A stretch of DNA of 64,000 bases, from contig JANDJZ010001747.1 of assembly GCA_027943245.1 (NCBI GenBank), positions 1 through 64,000 on the forward strand, in the 5' to 3' direction. Made by a program: the position numbers and the translations under genes. Below the pieces are notes generated by a model. The model did no database searches, had not been told where the DNA came from, and was given only the letters and a program-made list of their open reading frames with translations. Below are positions 33,981 through 43,681 of the stretch, piece by piece. Every line of letters starts with the position of its first letter. The first letter of the stretch is position 1. This DNA is from Acanthamoeba sp. SK_2022b. Lineage: Eukaryota; Discosea; Longamoebia; Acanthamoebidae.

Positions 33981-35084
33981 TTACCCGCCGGCGCGCGCCA
34001 TGCAACGCTGGCGGCGTTCGTCCACCCGCTTGGCGAACCAGGCGGTGGTCAGCTTGCGGGTGATTTTCGGGCTCTCCAGCTGGATACCCGGCAGCATCTC
34101 ACGCGGCAGCTTGCCGCCCGCCAGCGCGTAGACCTTCTTATACAGGTCGGTGTCGGCAAAGCCGGCCGTGTCGCCTTTCTCGAGCGCCCGGCGAATGGCG
34201 CTGTCGCTCATGTTCAGGCGCTTGCCGAGCGTGCGCACCGCCAGCTCGGTCGAGCCGGGCTTGTCGCTGCCGAAATCGATCAGGTCGCCGTCCAGCGCCA
34301 GCGGAATCGCGCTCGCCCGGCTGACCGCGTTTTGGAACGCCGCGTTGCGGCTGGCGTACCAGCCGGCGTTGAAGTCGGCAAAGCGATAAATCGGCCGGCT
34401 GTAATCGACCGGATACCCCAGCAAATGCATAATGCCGAAGTACATGCCACCGCGCCGGCTGAAGACTTCGCGGCGAATCGAGCCGTCGATCGGATAAGGG
34501 TACCCTTTGGCGTGCGCCTCGGCGAAGGCGACGCTCACCTGCATCGGGCCGCCGGTATGTACCGGGTTTAAATGCCCGAACAGCTTCTGCCCCATCGGCA
34601 CGCGCTCGATCATGTCATCGAAGATATCGCTCAGATCCTTCTCGGTACGCACCTTATCCAACCGCTCGCTGTAGCTCTTCCCGTTCGACGACGAGATCTT
34701 CAACGCGGTGTGCACCAAAAAGTTCGGGATGTGCATCTGATCGGCACGGCGATCGATCTCCTTCCAGGCGATCTTCGGCAGCCCCGGCACCTGCGGGTTG
34801 GCCTGGAACGTCGACTCCTGTTCGGTCACCGCCAGCACCGAACACAGGTTCTCATCGCTCGGCTCGATGCCCTGCGCGGCGAAGGCGGCGGTAATATCGG
34901 TAGCCCAGCCCTGACGATCGCCGGCGTTGGCCGGGATCAGCGTCATCAGTCGGGCTTTGACGTCGGCGGGGCGCGCCGCCGGCGCCGTGGTGGGGGTTTT
35001 ACTGGTACAGCCCGCCAGCGCCAGCAGCGCGGCCAGGCTCAGCCAACGGAAGGGCGTCGGGTGAAATAAACGAGGTATCGGCAT
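33981..35084 (-). CDS. DUF1615 family lipoprotein
   Basis: Envelope lipoprotein, 367 aa. Signal peptide with lipobox L-A-L-A-G-C (Cys near residue 26), a Thr/Pro/Ala-rich linker, then the DUF1615 domain: D-R-Q-G-W-A-T-D-I, N-L-C-S-V-L-A-V-T-E-Q-E-S-T-F-Q-A-N-P near 90-108, G-P-M-Q-V-S-V-A-F near 180, and R-R-G-G-M-Y-F-G-I-M-H-L-L-G-Y. The E-Q-E-S-T-F-Q...G-P-M-Q-V combination recalls lytic transglycosylase (E-S-x-F...G-L-M-Q) active sites, so peptidoglycan cleavage is possible. ATG 35084 follows CAGGGAAAAG; the 386-aa longer frame is rejected. Confidence 0.83.
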   Translation of the reverse strand: MPIPRLFHPTPFRWLSLAALLALAGCTSKTPTTAPAARPADVKARLMTLIPANAGDRQGWATDITAAFAAQGIEPSDENLCSVLAVTEQESTFQANPQVPGLPKIAWKEIDRRADQMHIPNFLVHTALKISSSNGKSYSERLDKVRTEKDLSDIFDDMIERVPMGQKLFGHLNPVHTGGPMQVSVAFAEAHAKGYPYPIDGSIRREVFSRRGGMYFGIMHLLGYPVDYSRPIYRFADFNAGWYASRNAAFQNAVSRASAIPLALDGDLIDFGSDKPGSTELAVRTLGKRLNMSDSAIRRALEKGDTAGFADTDLYKKVYALAGGKLPREMLPGIQLESPKITRKLTTAWFAKRVDERRQRCMARAGG

Positions 35085-35262
35085 CTTTTCCCTGAACGTG
35101 ATGACATGAACAGCACTGAAATTAGCCCAGCCGCCGCGCACAATCCAGTATAAAGATATCGCCGCGCCTTCCCGTCAGGCCGCTATGTTCAAACGCCTCA
35201 TAAAGATGTATTTTATATACATCATATAAATCACTTTGCTTGCCCAGCCAGAGGAGCCCCTT

Positions 35263-36126
35263 ATGGAGCAGCAGCTGCTTTGCTATAAAACCCTGCCGGA
35301 ATGGAACAGCGACACGCTGCCGGAGGCCTTCCGCCAGCGCCACAACACCCAGAGCGGCACCTGGGCGAAGCTCACCGTCCTGAGCGGCAGCCTGACGTTC
35401 GCCATGATGACCGAAGACGGCGCCACCACCGAGACCTGGCAGTTCAGCCCCGAAAGCCAGCCGCCGTTTATCGCACCGCAGCAGTGGCATCGCATCGTTT
35501 CCTTCTCGGACGACATGACCTGCCGGCTGGCGTTTTACTGCACGCCGGAAGATTACTACCACAAGAAATACGAACTGACGCGCACCCACTCTGAAGTGAT
35601 CGAGGCGGCGGCGCGCATCGCGCCGGGCAAGGCGCTGGATCTGGGCTGCGGCGGCGGCCGCAATTCGCTCTATCTCAATCTGAAAGGTTTCGACGTCACC
35701 GCCTGGGACAAGCACGCGCCGTCGATAGACCGCCTCAATCAGATCATCGACGCCGAGCAGCTGACCCGCCTGAGCGCCAGCGTGCAGGATCTCAATACCC
35801 ACCGCTTCAGCGGCGAATACGACTTCATCCTGTCCACCGTGGTGATGATGTTCCTCGAACGCCAGCAAATTCCGTCTATCGTGCAAAACATGCAGGACAG
35901 CACCGTGCGCGGCGGCCATAACCTGATCGTGGCGGCGATGGATACCGAGGATTATCCCTGCCCGCTGCCGTTCCCGTTCACCTTCAGCCCGGGTGAGCTG
36001 AAGCATTATTATCGCAACTGGGAGATCCTCAAATACAACGAAGACGTCGGCCAACTGCACAAGACCGACGCCGCCGGCAACCGCATCTCGCTGCGCTTCG
36101 CCACCCTGCTGGCGCGCAAGCTATAG
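35263..36126 (+). CDS. tehB: Tellurite-resistance methyltransferase TehB
   Basis: SAM-dependent methyltransferase, 287 aa. The N-terminal TehB-type cupin (DUF1971; [31 protein letters not shown]) spans about 1-90. The C-terminal methyltransferase has [16 protein letters not shown] (about 124-139), D-V-T-A-W-D-K and [13 protein letters not shown]. Methylates tellurite and related oxyanions in family members. ATG 35263 follows CCAGAGGAGCCCCTT. No tehA neighbour. Its end overlaps the convergent oxygenase gene by 6 nt. Confidence 0.92.
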   Translation: MEQQLLCYKTLPEWNSDTLPEAFRQRHNTQSGTWAKLTVLSGSLTFAMMTEDGATTETWQFSPESQPPFIAPQQWHRIVSFSDDMTCRLAFYCTPEDYYHKKYELTRTHSEVIEAAARIAPGKALDLGCGGGRNSLYLNLKGFDVTAWDKHAPSIDRLNQIIDAEQLTRLSASVQDLNTHRFSGEYDFILSTVVMMFLERQQIPSIVQNMQDSTVRGGHNLIVAAMDTEDYPCPLPFPFTFSPGELKHYYRNWEILKYNEDVGQLHKTDAAGNRISLRFATLLARKL

Positions 36127-36834
36127 CGCGTCGTGAAAGATAACCCCCAGCGTGTGGCGTTGGCCGGCGTGTATCCGGCTGACGCCGTGGCGCAGATTGA
36201 CCCGATAGTAGCCTTTCACTCCCGCCACCGGCCGGTGATGCACGGCGAACACTACCGCGTCGCCCTGCTGCAGCGGCACCACCTCAGGCCGACTCTGCAT
36301 CCGCGGCCGCTGTTCGGTCAGCACGAATTCGCCGCCGGTGAAGTCCCGTTCAGGGGCGGAAAGTAAAAACGCCACCTGCAGCGGAAACACCCGCTCGCCG
36401 TACAGATCCTGATGCAGGCAGTTGTAATCCCCCGCTTCGTAACGCAACAGCAGCGGCGTCGGCCGCCGTTGGCCGGCCCGGTGGCATTCGGACAGGTAGG
36501 CCTCGTGTTCGGCGGGATAGCGCGCCGTCAAACCCAATAAGGTATTCCACCGGTTGGCCACCGGCGCCAGCCGTGCATACATCAGGCTGCGCACCTCGGC
36601 CACCGGAAGCGGCAGCGGATAGGCGAAATACCGGTACTCGCCGCGGCCAAAACCGTGTCGCGCCATCACGACGCGGCTGCGGAAGTGCGCATCGTGCGGG
36701 TAGAGCGCCGCCAGCTCGCGGCACAGGTCTTGGCTGAGCACGCCAGGCAGCCGCGCGCAGCCCTGCGCATCGAGTTCGCGTTCGATTGCCGCCCAGTCCA
36801 ATTCGGCCAGCCGCGCCGTCAGCGGGCCGCTCAT
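36121..36834 (-). CDS. 2OG-Fe(II) oxygenase coupled to ada
   Basis: Non-heme iron dioxygenase, 237 aa. The iron motif is H-Q-D ([16 protein letters not shown], about 151) with a distal His in [22 protein letters not shown], where R of R-V-N-L-R-H-G-V may bind 2-oxoglutarate. The ATG overlaps the ada stop in ATGA, so it is made with Ada, a damage-induced alkylation repair protein. In other enterobacteria alkB occupies this position; this protein is not AlkB by motif, so a role in alkylation or oxidation repair is inference from the operon. Confidence 0.82.
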   Translation of the reverse strand: MSGPLTARLAELDWAAIERELDAQGCARLPGVLSQDLCRELAALYPHDAHFRSRVVMARHGFGRGEYRYFAYPLPLPVAEVRSLMYARLAPVANRWNTLLGLTARYPAEHEAYLSECHRAGQRRPTPLLLRYEAGDYNCLHQDLYGERVFPLQVAFLLSAPERDFTGGEFVLTEQRPRMQSRPEVVPLQQGDAVVFAVHHRPVAGVKGYYRVNLRHGVSRIHAGQRHTLGVIFHDAL

Positions 36835-37889
36835 CGCTGCGCCTCTTTTTCCAGCAAGGCTTGCTTGCGCTCGACGCCCCAGCGATAGCCGGACAAGGCG
36901 CCGTCGTTGCGCACCACCCGGTGACAGGGGATCGCCACCGCCAGCACGTTGGCGGCGCAGGCGCCGGCCACCGCGCGCACCGCTTTGGGCGCGCCGATGC
37001 GCCGGGCGATATCGGCATAGCTGACGGTCTCGCCGACCGGTATCGTCCGCAGCGCCTGCCAAACCCGCTGTTGAAACGCGGTGCCGCGAATATCCAGCGG
37101 CAGCGCCAACCCGTTCTCCGGCGCTTCAATCAACCCCACCACCTGCGCCATCAGCGCTTCATACTGCGCGTCGCCGCCGATCAGCTCGGCATTAGGGAAC
37201 TTGTCCTGCAGATCCTGCACCAACCGCTGCGCATCGTCCCCCAGCAAAATGGCGCAGATGCCCACCTCACTCTGCGCCGCCAGGATCTCGCCCAGCGAAC
37301 AGCGCCCGACGGCGAAATGGATGCGCATGCCTTTGCCGCCCGCTCGGTAAGCCTTCGGCGTCATGCCCAGCGCGGCGTTGGCTTGCTGGTAGAAGCGGCC
37401 GTTGGCGCCATAGCCGGCGTCGAAGATCGCGTCGGTCACCGTCTCCTGCTGCGTAAGACCGGTGCGCAGCCGTTGGCTGCGCTGCGCGTCGGCATAGCCT
37501 TTCGGCGTCAGGCCGGTGATCGCTTTGAACAACCGGTGGAAATGGTATTGGCTCAACCCGACGTGGCGCGCCAGCGTCTGCAGCGACGGCGCTTTCTCCG
37601 CCCGTTCGATATAGCGGCAGGCCTCAGCTATCTGCCGCGCATGCTGCTCCGTCAACGGCGTCAGCCCCTGGCGGCAGCGTTTGCAGGGCCGATAACCCGC
37701 CGCCTCCGCCTGCTCGGCGTCGTCGAACAGCTCCACGTTTTGCCGGTTCGGCTGGCGTGACGGGCAAGAAGGCGAGCAATACACGCCGGTGGTTTTCACC
37801 GCGTAGATAAAGCGGCCGTCGGCGTGCTTGTCGCGGCTGACGATCGCCAGCCAGCGCGGATCGGCGCTGTCGATTACGTTTTTCATCAT
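36831..37889 (-). CDS. ada: Ada, bifunctional alkylation sensor/repair methyltransferase
   Basis: DNA repair protein and activator, 352 aa. N-terminal zinc domain with Cys38, Cys42, Cys69 and Cys72 (G-V-Y-C-S-P-S-C and P-C-K-R-C); Cys38 accepts methyl from phosphotriesters and turns the protein into an activator. The AraC-type helix-turn-helix spans about 85-185 (H-V-G-L-S-Q-Y-H-F-H-R-L-F-K). The C-terminal O6-methylguanine methyltransferase has the active V-A-I-P-C-H-R-V-V and R-W-G-V-E-R-K-Q. ATG 37889 selected; a second ATG follows directly. Heads an operon with the 2OG-Fe(II) oxygenase. Confidence 0.95.
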   Translation of the reverse strand: MMKNVIDSADPRWLAIVSRDKHADGRFIYAVKTTGVYCSPSCPSRQPNRQNVELFDDAEQAEAAGYRPCKRCRQGLTPLTEQHARQIAEACRYIERAEKAPSLQTLARHVGLSQYHFHRLFKAITGLTPKGYADAQRSQRLRTGLTQQETVTDAIFDAGYGANGRFYQQANAALGMTPKAYRAGGKGMRIHFAVGRCSLGEILAAQSEVGICAILLGDDAQRLVQDLQDKFPNAELIGGDAQYEALMAQVVGLIEAPENGLALPLDIRGTAFQQRVWQALRTIPVGETVSYADIARRIGAPKAVRAVAGACAANVLAVAIPCHRVVRNDGALSGYRWGVERKQALLEKEAQR

Positions 37890-38123
37890 CCGTTCCTCAC
37901 TGCGGTTTCGATGTTAACCAGCATAGTGACGGGCCGTTGGCGAAACACGCCGACTCTTGCTTTTTAATTCGGCGCCGACGTTTTCGACAATGTTTCGACA
38001 ATTTTTAACCAACAACATGAAGTTTATTACGTTGCCAACCCGGTTGCACAGCGTTAGGATCGCGGCCGGCCACGGGCGTGGCCAGTGTTTTTGCCTGTTA
38101 GTTGCGCGCATGGAGAGGTTATT

Positions 38124-38762
38124 GTGTTAGAGAGTTTTGGCGTCCTGAATTTATGGACCTATTTGGCCGGGGTGGTCTTCATTATCATTCTGCCGGGGCC
38201 GAATACGCTGTACGTGCTGAAAACCGGCGTATCGCGCGGCGTGCGCGCCGGCTACACCGCGGCGCTCGGCGTGTTCATCGGCGATGCGATCCTGATCTTC
38301 TGCGCCTATATCGGCGTGGCTTCGCTGATCCGCACCACGCCGTTCCTGTTTACCCTGGTGCGTTTTCTCGGCGCGATTTACCTGCTGTTCCTCGGCGCAA
38401 AAATCCTCTACGCCACCTTCGTGCAGAAGGCGCAGGCGCAACAACAGCAGATTGAGGGCGGCCACAGCATTCTGCGCAAGTCGCTGACGCTGAGCCTGAC
38501 CAACCCGAAAGCTATCCTGTTTTACGTGTCGTTCTTCGTGCAGTTCATCGACTTCAACTACGCACACACCGGGCTGTCATTTACCATTCTGGCGCTGATC
38601 CTCGAAGCCGTCAGCTTTATCTACATGAGCACGCTGATCTTCTCCGGCGCGATGCTGGCGCATTTCTTCAATCACAAGAAAGGCCTGGCGAAGCTCGGCA
38701 ACGGCCTGATCGGCCTGCTGTTCCTCGGCTTCGCCACCCGTCTGGCAACCCTGAGTTCGTGA
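38124..38762 (+). CDS. leuE: Leucine exporter LeuE (RhtB/LysE family)
   Basis: Inner-membrane amino acid exporter, 212 aa, the length of E. coli LeuE. About six helices. Family marks: [13 protein letters not shown] near 19-31, G-V-F-I-G-D-A near 51, [21 protein letters not shown] near 118-138. The start is GTG at 38124 after GGAGAGGTTATT; the upstream ATG frame from 38085 has no better signal. Probably exports leucine and analogues. Monocistronic, 160 bp before feaB. Confidence 0.9.
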   Translation: MLESFGVLNLWTYLAGVVFIIILPGPNTLYVLKTGVSRGVRAGYTAALGVFIGDAILIFCAYIGVASLIRTTPFLFTLVRFLGAIYLLFLGAKILYATFVQKAQAQQQQIEGGHSILRKSLTLSLTNPKAILFYVSFFVQFIDFNYAHTGLSFTILALILEAVSFIYMSTLIFSGAMLAHFFNHKKGLAKLGNGLIGLLFLGFATRLATLSS

Positions 38763-38921
38763 TCCCTCCCGGCCGGCGCCCGCCGGCCGCGGTTTACTCG
38801 TTCGTCACGGCAAAATGACACGCAGGGCAAACCGAATGTCAGGCAGACCAAAGCCGCCGCTTTCCCGCTGATCTAGACTTGCAGGGTTAACGATAACCTG
38901 ATGAGCCTGATCGGAGGATGT

Positions 38922-40421
38922 ATGTCTGACAATACCGTAGCCGTGCTGGATAGCGTGTCGCGTTTTCTCGATCGTCAGCATGGGCTGTATATCGACGGCC
39001 AGTGGCGCGCGTCCGCCGCGGAAGGCCGCCTGGCGGTGTATAACCCCGCCAATGGGCAGCAGATCGCCACCACCGCCGACGCCAACGAACACGACGTCGC
39101 GCTGGCGGTGCAGTCCGCCCACAAAGCCTTCAGCGAAGGCGTCTGGGCACAGCGTCTGCCGGTAGAGCGCGAACGCATCCTGCTGCGCTACGCCGATTTG
39201 GTGGAGCAACACGCCGAGGAGCTGGCGCAGCTGGAAACCCTGGAGCAGGGCAAGTCCATCAACATCGCCCGCGCTTTCGAAGTCGGCAGCACCCTGAACT
39301 GGATGCGCTACACCGCCGGTCTGGCAACCAAAATCACCGGCCAGACGCTGGACGTCTCCATTCCGATGCCGCCGGGCGCCAAATATCAGGTTTATACCCG
39401 TAAAGAGCCGATTGGCGTGGTCGCCGGCATCGTGCCCTGGAACTTCCCGCTGATGATCGGCATGTGGAAAGTGATGCCGGCGCTGGCGGCAGGCTGCTCC
39501 ATCGTCATCAAGCCGTCGGAAACCACCCCGCTCACCCTGCTGCGCATGGCCGAACTGGCGAGCGAGGCCGGCGTGCCGCCGGGCGTGTTCAACGTGGTCA
39601 CTGGCCGCGGCACCCTGTGCGGCAAGGCGCTGACCGAACATCCGCTGATCGCCAAAGTCAGCTTTACCGGATCCACGCCGGTGGGCAAAAGCATCGCGCG
39701 CGCGGCGGCGGATCGCCTGACCCGGGTGACGCTGGAGCTGGGCGGCAAAAACCCGGCCATCGTGCTGAAAGACGCCGATCCGCAGCAGGTGATCGAAGGC
39801 CTGATGCTCGGCAGCTTCCTCAACCAGGGGCAGGTGTGCGCCGCCAGTTCGCGGATTTATATCGAAGCGCCGATCTATGACCAACTGGTGGCCGGTTTCG
39901 AACAGGCGGTGAAATCGCTGTCGGTCGGGCCGGGCATGGACACCGGCGCGCAAATCAACCCGCTGGTGTCGCTCGCGCACCGCAACAAGGTGGCGGCCTA
40001 CCTGGACGATGCCAGGGCGAAAAACGCCGAGCTTATCGGCGGCGCGGCCGGGCCGGATGCCAATGGCTTCTACATCCCGCCAACGCTGGTGATCAACCCG
40101 GACGACAGGCTGAACCTGACGCGCGAGGAAGTGTTCGGCCCGGTGGTTAACCTGATTCGGGTAGCGAGCGCCGAAGAGGCATTGAGCAAGGCCAACGACA
40201 CCGACTTCGGGCTGACCGCCAGCCTGTGGACCACCAGCCTGCAGAAAGCGATGGCGCTGACGCCGCGCATCCAGGCCGGCACCGTGTGGGTCAACACCCA
40301 TACGCTGATCGACCCGAACATGCCGTTCGGCGGGTTCAAACAGTCGGGCAGCGGCCGTGACTTCGGCCCGGATTGGCTGGATGCCTACACCGAAACCAAA
40401 TCGGTCTGCATCCGCTATTGA
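38922..40421 (+). CDS. feaB: Phenylacetaldehyde dehydrogenase FeaB
   Basis: NAD-dependent aldehyde dehydrogenase, 499 aa, as in E. coli FeaB (PadA). It oxidises phenylacetaldehyde to phenylacetate. Active-site marks: P-W-N-F-P-L near 168, K-P-S-E-T-T-P near 191, F-T-G-S-T-P-V-G-K near 244, catalytic Glu in L-E-L-G-G-K-N-P near 267 and Cys in N-Q-G-Q-V-C-A-A-S near 301. ATG 38922 after CGGAGGATGT. The convergent FeaR gene supports the name. With ipdC it could form a route from aromatic oxo acids to aryl acetates. Confidence 0.9.
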   Translation: MSDNTVAVLDSVSRFLDRQHGLYIDGQWRASAAEGRLAVYNPANGQQIATTADANEHDVALAVQSAHKAFSEGVWAQRLPVERERILLRYADLVEQHAEELAQLETLEQGKSINIARAFEVGSTLNWMRYTAGLATKITGQTLDVSIPMPPGAKYQVYTRKEPIGVVAGIVPWNFPLMIGMWKVMPALAAGCSIVIKPSETTPLTLLRMAELASEAGVPPGVFNVVTGRGTLCGKALTEHPLIAKVSFTGSTPVGKSIARAAADRLTRVTLELGGKNPAIVLKDADPQQVIEGLMLGSFLNQGQVCAASSRIYIEAPIYDQLVAGFEQAVKSLSVGPGMDTGAQINPLVSLAHRNKVAAYLDDARAKNAELIGGAAGPDANGFYIPPTLVINPDDRLNLTREEVFGPVVNLIRVASAEEALSKANDTDFGLTASLWTTSLQKAMALTPRIQAGTVWVNTHTLIDPNMPFGGFKQSGSGRDFGPDWLDAYTETKSVCIRY

Positions 40422-40428
40422 GTGAGGC

Positions 40429-40449
40429 GGCGCGGGCCTGGCCCGCGCC
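40429..40449. terminator. Hairpin between feaB and feaR stops
   Basis: Nine-bp stem GGCGCGGGC/GCCCGCGCC with a 3-nt loop between two convergent stop codons. No T-run, so a likely bidirectional block rather than a clear intrinsic terminator. Confidence 0.6.
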
Positions 40450-40454
40450 CTGAC

Positions 40455-41354
40455 TTATTGATATTGCCGGCGGTACTCGCTCGGCGACATGCCGAAACGC
40501 TGCTTGAAAGCGGTCGAGAAATGGCTGTGATCGGCAAACCCCCAGTCGAGGCCGACTCCGGCCAGCTTTTCCTGCCCGGCGGCACTGCGCAGCGCCTGCG
40601 CGCACAGATCCAGCCGGCGATTTCTGATGTACTGCGCCACCACCAGCCCCTGGCGGGCGAACAGCCGATACAGGCTGCGCAGCGACACCCCCAACTCGGC
40701 CGCCACCCATTCCGGGCGCAGCTGCGCCGACTGAATATGCCTGTCAATCAACGCCAGCGCCTTGTCGAAAACCGGCTGTTGCCCCTCCGGGCGCGCCTGT
40801 TCGAGCGCCAGCGCCGGGCGCAGCAGCGCCGCCAGCGCATTCAGCACCGCTTCGCTTTCCGCCGCGGCGAGCTGAGGATCCTGCATGCTGCTCAGCACCA
40901 ACTGGCGGCTGAGGCGCACCGCGCTGAGCTCTGCTCCGAGACGCTGGGCACAAGGCGGCGGCACCGGCAGGCAGCCGCGCGGCAACAGCAGTGAGATTTG
41001 GCGTGAATCGCGCTGGAAGGTGAAGCTGCTGGGCCGTGAGGCGTCGATCAGCGTGATGTCGCCGGGAGAGAGCACCGTCTGGTTCTCGCCCTGTTCCATC
41101 AACGCGCTGCCGCGCAGCTGGAAGACGGTAAAAAAGTGCGCGCCGTCGCTGCGGGCGATCTCGCGCGACGTGCGGTACAGCCGGGCCTGAGACACGTCGA
41201 CCACGCTCAGGCGCAGCGCATGGGCGCGGAATTCCTGCATCGCCCCGCTGAAGCCCGGCCCCAGCGTTTTCGCGCAGAATCGGCCGCAGGCGGTGTTGAT
41301 TTTCCCCAGCCACTCTTCGAAGCCGACGTCCCGGAGCGTTGCCAATGCCGTCAT
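40455..41354 (-). CDS. feaR: AraC-family activator FeaR
   Basis: Activator of aromatic amine catabolism genes, 299 aa (E. coli FeaR has 301). The N-terminal AraC-binding-like domain begins F-E-E-W-L-G-K-I-N-T-A-C-G-R-F and has a L-S-P-G-D-I-T-L-I-D-A-S-R-P-S motif near 105. The C-terminal helix-turn-helix pair includes W-V-A-A-E-L-G-V-S-L-R-S-L-Y-R-L-F-A and G-F-A-D-H-S-H-F-S-T-A-F-K-Q-R-F-G-M-S-P-S-E-Y-R. ATG 41354 follows GAAGGGAGAGATC. In E. coli it responds to amines and turns on feaB and tynA; no amine oxidase gene is seen here. Confidence 0.87.
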   Translation of the reverse strand: MTALATLRDVGFEEWLGKINTACGRFCAKTLGPGFSGAMQEFRAHALRLSVVDVSQARLYRTSREIARSDGAHFFTVFQLRGSALMEQGENQTVLSPGDITLIDASRPSSFTFQRDSRQISLLLPRGCLPVPPPCAQRLGAELSAVRLSRQLVLSSMQDPQLAAAESEAVLNALAALLRPALALEQARPEGQQPVFDKALALIDRHIQSAQLRPEWVAAELGVSLRSLYRLFARQGLVVAQYIRNRRLDLCAQALRSAAGQEKLAGVGLDWGFADHSHFSTAFKQRFGMSPSEYRRQYQ

Positions 41355-41576
41355 GATCTCTCCCTTCAAACAGCAGCGGTGCTGCGCCGTTGAACAGAAA
41401 AACACCATAACAATCCGTTAACACACAATCAATGGCGAGCGGGGGATTTGGCGCCGCGATCACAGTTCACCCGGCGCCCGTCATCAATCCGCCATGAAAC
41501 CATCATCTCATCGTCACAGGCCTCGCCAAAGATACAGACTGCTCCCCTTTCACTTTGACACCCTGGACATGACCCG

Positions 41577-42299
41577 ATGAAATCGTTGCAGAAATCCGTT
41601 TTAGCGCTGTGTTTGTTTACCACCAGCGCCCTGACCGCGTTCCACGCGCAGGCGGCAGAGGAAGCCCAACCGTTCACCACCGCGCAGCAGGTGGATCTGA
41701 CCCACATCCTGCCGCCGCCGCCGGCCAACGACTCGGCGCAGACCCAGCGCGAACTGCGGGAAGTGCTCGACATGCAGCAGAAACGCACGCCGGAAATGGC
41801 CAGCCAGGCCAAGGCGGATGCGGAAGAGAACGTCTGGGTGTACAGCAACGTGATGGGGCCGAAGTTCAACGCCAAAGCGTTGCCGGCCGTGAGCGCCTTC
41901 TTCGATCGCATCGTCGCCACCGAAGCGGCGGTGGTCGATCCGGCGAAAGATTTCTGGAAGCGCCCGCGCCCGCATATGCTCGACAGCCGCATCGAGCCGA
42001 TCGTCAAGCGCTCCAGCTCCGGTTCCTGGCCTTCCGGCCACACCACGCTGGGCACGCTGATGGGCATCACCCTGGCCAACATGGTGCCGGAAAAGCGCGC
42101 CGCCATCATGACGCGCGCCTGGCAATACGGTGACAACCGAGTGGTGGCGGGGATCCACTACCCTTCCGATATCGAGATGGGCCGCATCGCCGGCAGCGTG
42201 ATCAGCCAGCAGCTTTCACAGCAGCAGGATTTCCAGCAGCAGTACCGGCAAGCGCGCGACGAGCTGCGCCTGGCGCTGGATTTGCCTGCGGAAAAATAG
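41577..42299 (+). CDS. Class A non-specific acid phosphatase (PhoN/PhoC type)
   Basis: Periplasmic acid phosphatase, 240 aa, with signal peptide (about 1-26, ending A-Q-A). All three parts of the phosphatase motif are present: K-D-F-W-K-R-P-R-P (about 122-130), S-W-P-S-G-H-T-T (about 150-157) and R-V-V-A-G-I-H-Y-P-S-D (about 190-200). Class A enzymes release phosphate from many organic esters. The length and S-G-S-W-P-S-G-H-T wording match Morganella/Providencia PhoC-PhoN. Followed by a hairpin. Confidence 0.93.
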   Translation: MKSLQKSVLALCLFTTSALTAFHAQAAEEAQPFTTAQQVDLTHILPPPPANDSAQTQRELREVLDMQQKRTPEMASQAKADAEENVWVYSNVMGPKFNAKALPAVSAFFDRIVATEAAVVDPAKDFWKRPRPHMLDSRIEPIVKRSSSGSWPSGHTTLGTLMGITLANMVPEKRAAIMTRAWQYGDNRVVAGIHYPSDIEMGRIAGSVISQQLSQQQDFQQQYRQARDELRLALDLPAEK

Positions 42300-42313
42300 A
42301 CCCGGCGGCTAAC

Positions 42314-42334
42314 ACCGGGCCCTGACGGCCCGGT
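42314..42334. terminator. Hairpin between acid phosphatase and DsbA-like gene
   Basis: Eight-bp stem ACCGGGCC/GGCCCGGT with a 5-nt loop followed by TTTA rightward, between convergent stops. Likely terminator for the phosphatase and possibly both. Confidence 0.65.
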
Positions 42335-42976
42335 TTACGGCTGCTTGTCCAACAGGTAACGCACCACCGCCGCGTACTCTTTGGCGTAGCCTTCGACGCT
42401 GGTGCTGGCCATGCCGGCATTGTCTATCTTGTATTTGCCTGCCACGTAGAACGATGGGGTGCCGCGCACCTCGAATGCTTTCACCGCTTCGTTCTGCTTG
42501 GCGATCAATCCTTTGACCAGCAGGCTGTGACGCGCGTTTTCATAGGTAGCGGCATCGATGCCGGCCGCCGTGAACACCCGCTGAATATCTTCGGCGCCGT
42601 TGACGGCGCGCTGTTTCTGCACCGCGTCGAACATCGCCCCTTCAATCTTGTCTTCCACGCCCAGCACCGTCGCCACCGCCCAGGCTTCGGTCAGCTCATT
42701 GCCCAGTTTGCCCATCAGGCTGACATGATACTTGGTGACTTTCTCACCGGCGGGCAGCGCCTGAGCAACGGTACTGCCTACGCGGTAGGTTTCGGCGAAC
42801 TGATAGCAAGGGCCGCAGTAGAAGGAGAAAAATTCCACCACCGCCGGCGCGGCGGCCACCGGCTTATCCAGCCGGGTGTATTGCTCGCCCGCACGGTAAT
42901 CCGCGGCCTGAACCGCGGGCAACGCCAACATCAATACGACGGCGGCGGCGAACGAACGTTTAACTTTTGCCAACAT
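42335..42976 (-). CDS. DsbA/DsbL-like periplasmic thiol oxidoreductase
   Basis: Periplasmic disulfide oxidase, 213 aa. Signal peptide about 1-24, mature start A-D-Y-R-A-G-E-Q-Y. The active site is C-G-P-C at residues 54-57 (F-F-S-F-Y-C-G-P-C-Y) instead of the C-P-H-C of classical DsbA, and the cis-Pro loop is V-R-G-T-P-S-F-Y-V near 170. The helical insert is of DsbA length. C-G-P-C is closer to thioredoxin, so its redox potential may be lower. A second, specialised DsbA is likely; no DsbB/DsbI partner adjoins. ATG 42976 follows CCAGGAGTGTTT. Confidence 0.85.
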   Translation of the reverse strand: MLAKVKRSFAAAVVLMLALPAVQAADYRAGEQYTRLDKPVAAAPAVVEFFSFYCGPCYQFAETYRVGSTVAQALPAGEKVTKYHVSLMGKLGNELTEAWAVATVLGVEDKIEGAMFDAVQKQRAVNGAEDIQRVFTAAGIDAATYENARHSLLVKGLIAKQNEAVKAFEVRGTPSFYVAGKYKIDNAGMASTSVEGYAKEYAAVVRYLLDKQP

Positions 42977-43083
42977 AAACACTCCTGGTTTCGATTATGA
43001 ACATCGTCCTTAGCGGCGGTTTTTATAATCAAATAACCGGCAGAAGGCCAGTTTTTATTACCTTCTGTTTATGTGGGATTCAG

Positions 43084-43488
43084 TCAGCGCCCTTCGTAGC
43101 CGTCCCAATAGGCACCTACCGCTTCCTGCGACAGCACCTGGCGACGCTTAGGATTGTCGGAGCCGCTGTAGGCGCGATTGATGAAAATGGTCTTGTGTTC
43201 CATGTTCTGCTGGAATTCCGGGCTGGCCAGATAGTCGGCCTTTTTCTGCGCCTCGCTGCGCGCTACGCCCGCCGCGCGATCCTTTTTCCCCTGCTGGTAG
43301 AACTGTTCGAACATCGGCACGGCGTTTTTAATGCTGCCGTTCACATCGGTGCGGAATTGCGGATCGAAGTCGTCGCGCGTTTGATAAACGTAATGCTTGG
43401 CGTGCAGCTCCGCGCTGCTGAGGTGGTGGGTGCAGGCGCTGAGCGCCAACAGCGGCAACAACAGCGCCGCGCTTTTCAGTTTTTTCAT
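43084..43488 (-). CDS. Small lipoprotein, possibly Exc2 family
   Basis: Lipoprotein of 134 aa. Lipobox L-A-L-S-A-C with the Cys near residue 19. The mature part has H-A-K-H-Y-V-Y-Q-T-R-D-D-F-D-P-Q-F, F-Y-Q-Q-G-K-K-D-R-A-A-G, A-D-Y-L-A-S-P-E-F-Q-Q-N-M-E and a C-terminal A-Y-W-D-G-Y-E-G-R. I associate this pattern with the Exc2 (entry exclusion-like) family found on enterobacterial chromosomes, but only moderately. ATG 43488 lies 10 nt after GGGACAGACGAC. Function unknown. Confidence 0.75.
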   Translation of the reverse strand: MKKLKSAALLLPLLALSACTHHLSSAELHAKHYVYQTRDDFDPQFRTDVNGSIKNAVPMFEQFYQQGKKDRAAGVARSEAQKKADYLASPEFQQNMEHKTIFINRAYSGSDNPKRRQVLSQEAVGAYWDGYEGR

Positions 43489-43681
43489 GTCGTCTGTCCC
43501 TGTCAGTGAGGAAGGTCCTTTAGCGCCAAGAGCATAGCGCCGGCCCCCGGTGAACGTCAAACGACAAAAAATCGCATCATATTGTTTTATATTAATATTA
43601 TATACATTGATTGGTATTCATTGCCTGAAACACTATGCTTTAACAGAACAGGGTAAACACTCACCGACAGCGAGGCGGCCA

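Noticed and set aside
38805..40301. 498-codon leftward frame opposite feaB
   Set aside because: Antisense shadow of a strongly identified aldehyde dehydrogenase.
42997..43509. 170-codon rightward frame opposite the lipoprotein gene
   Set aside because: The leftward frame has a lipobox and a coherent protein; the rightward frame is its shadow.
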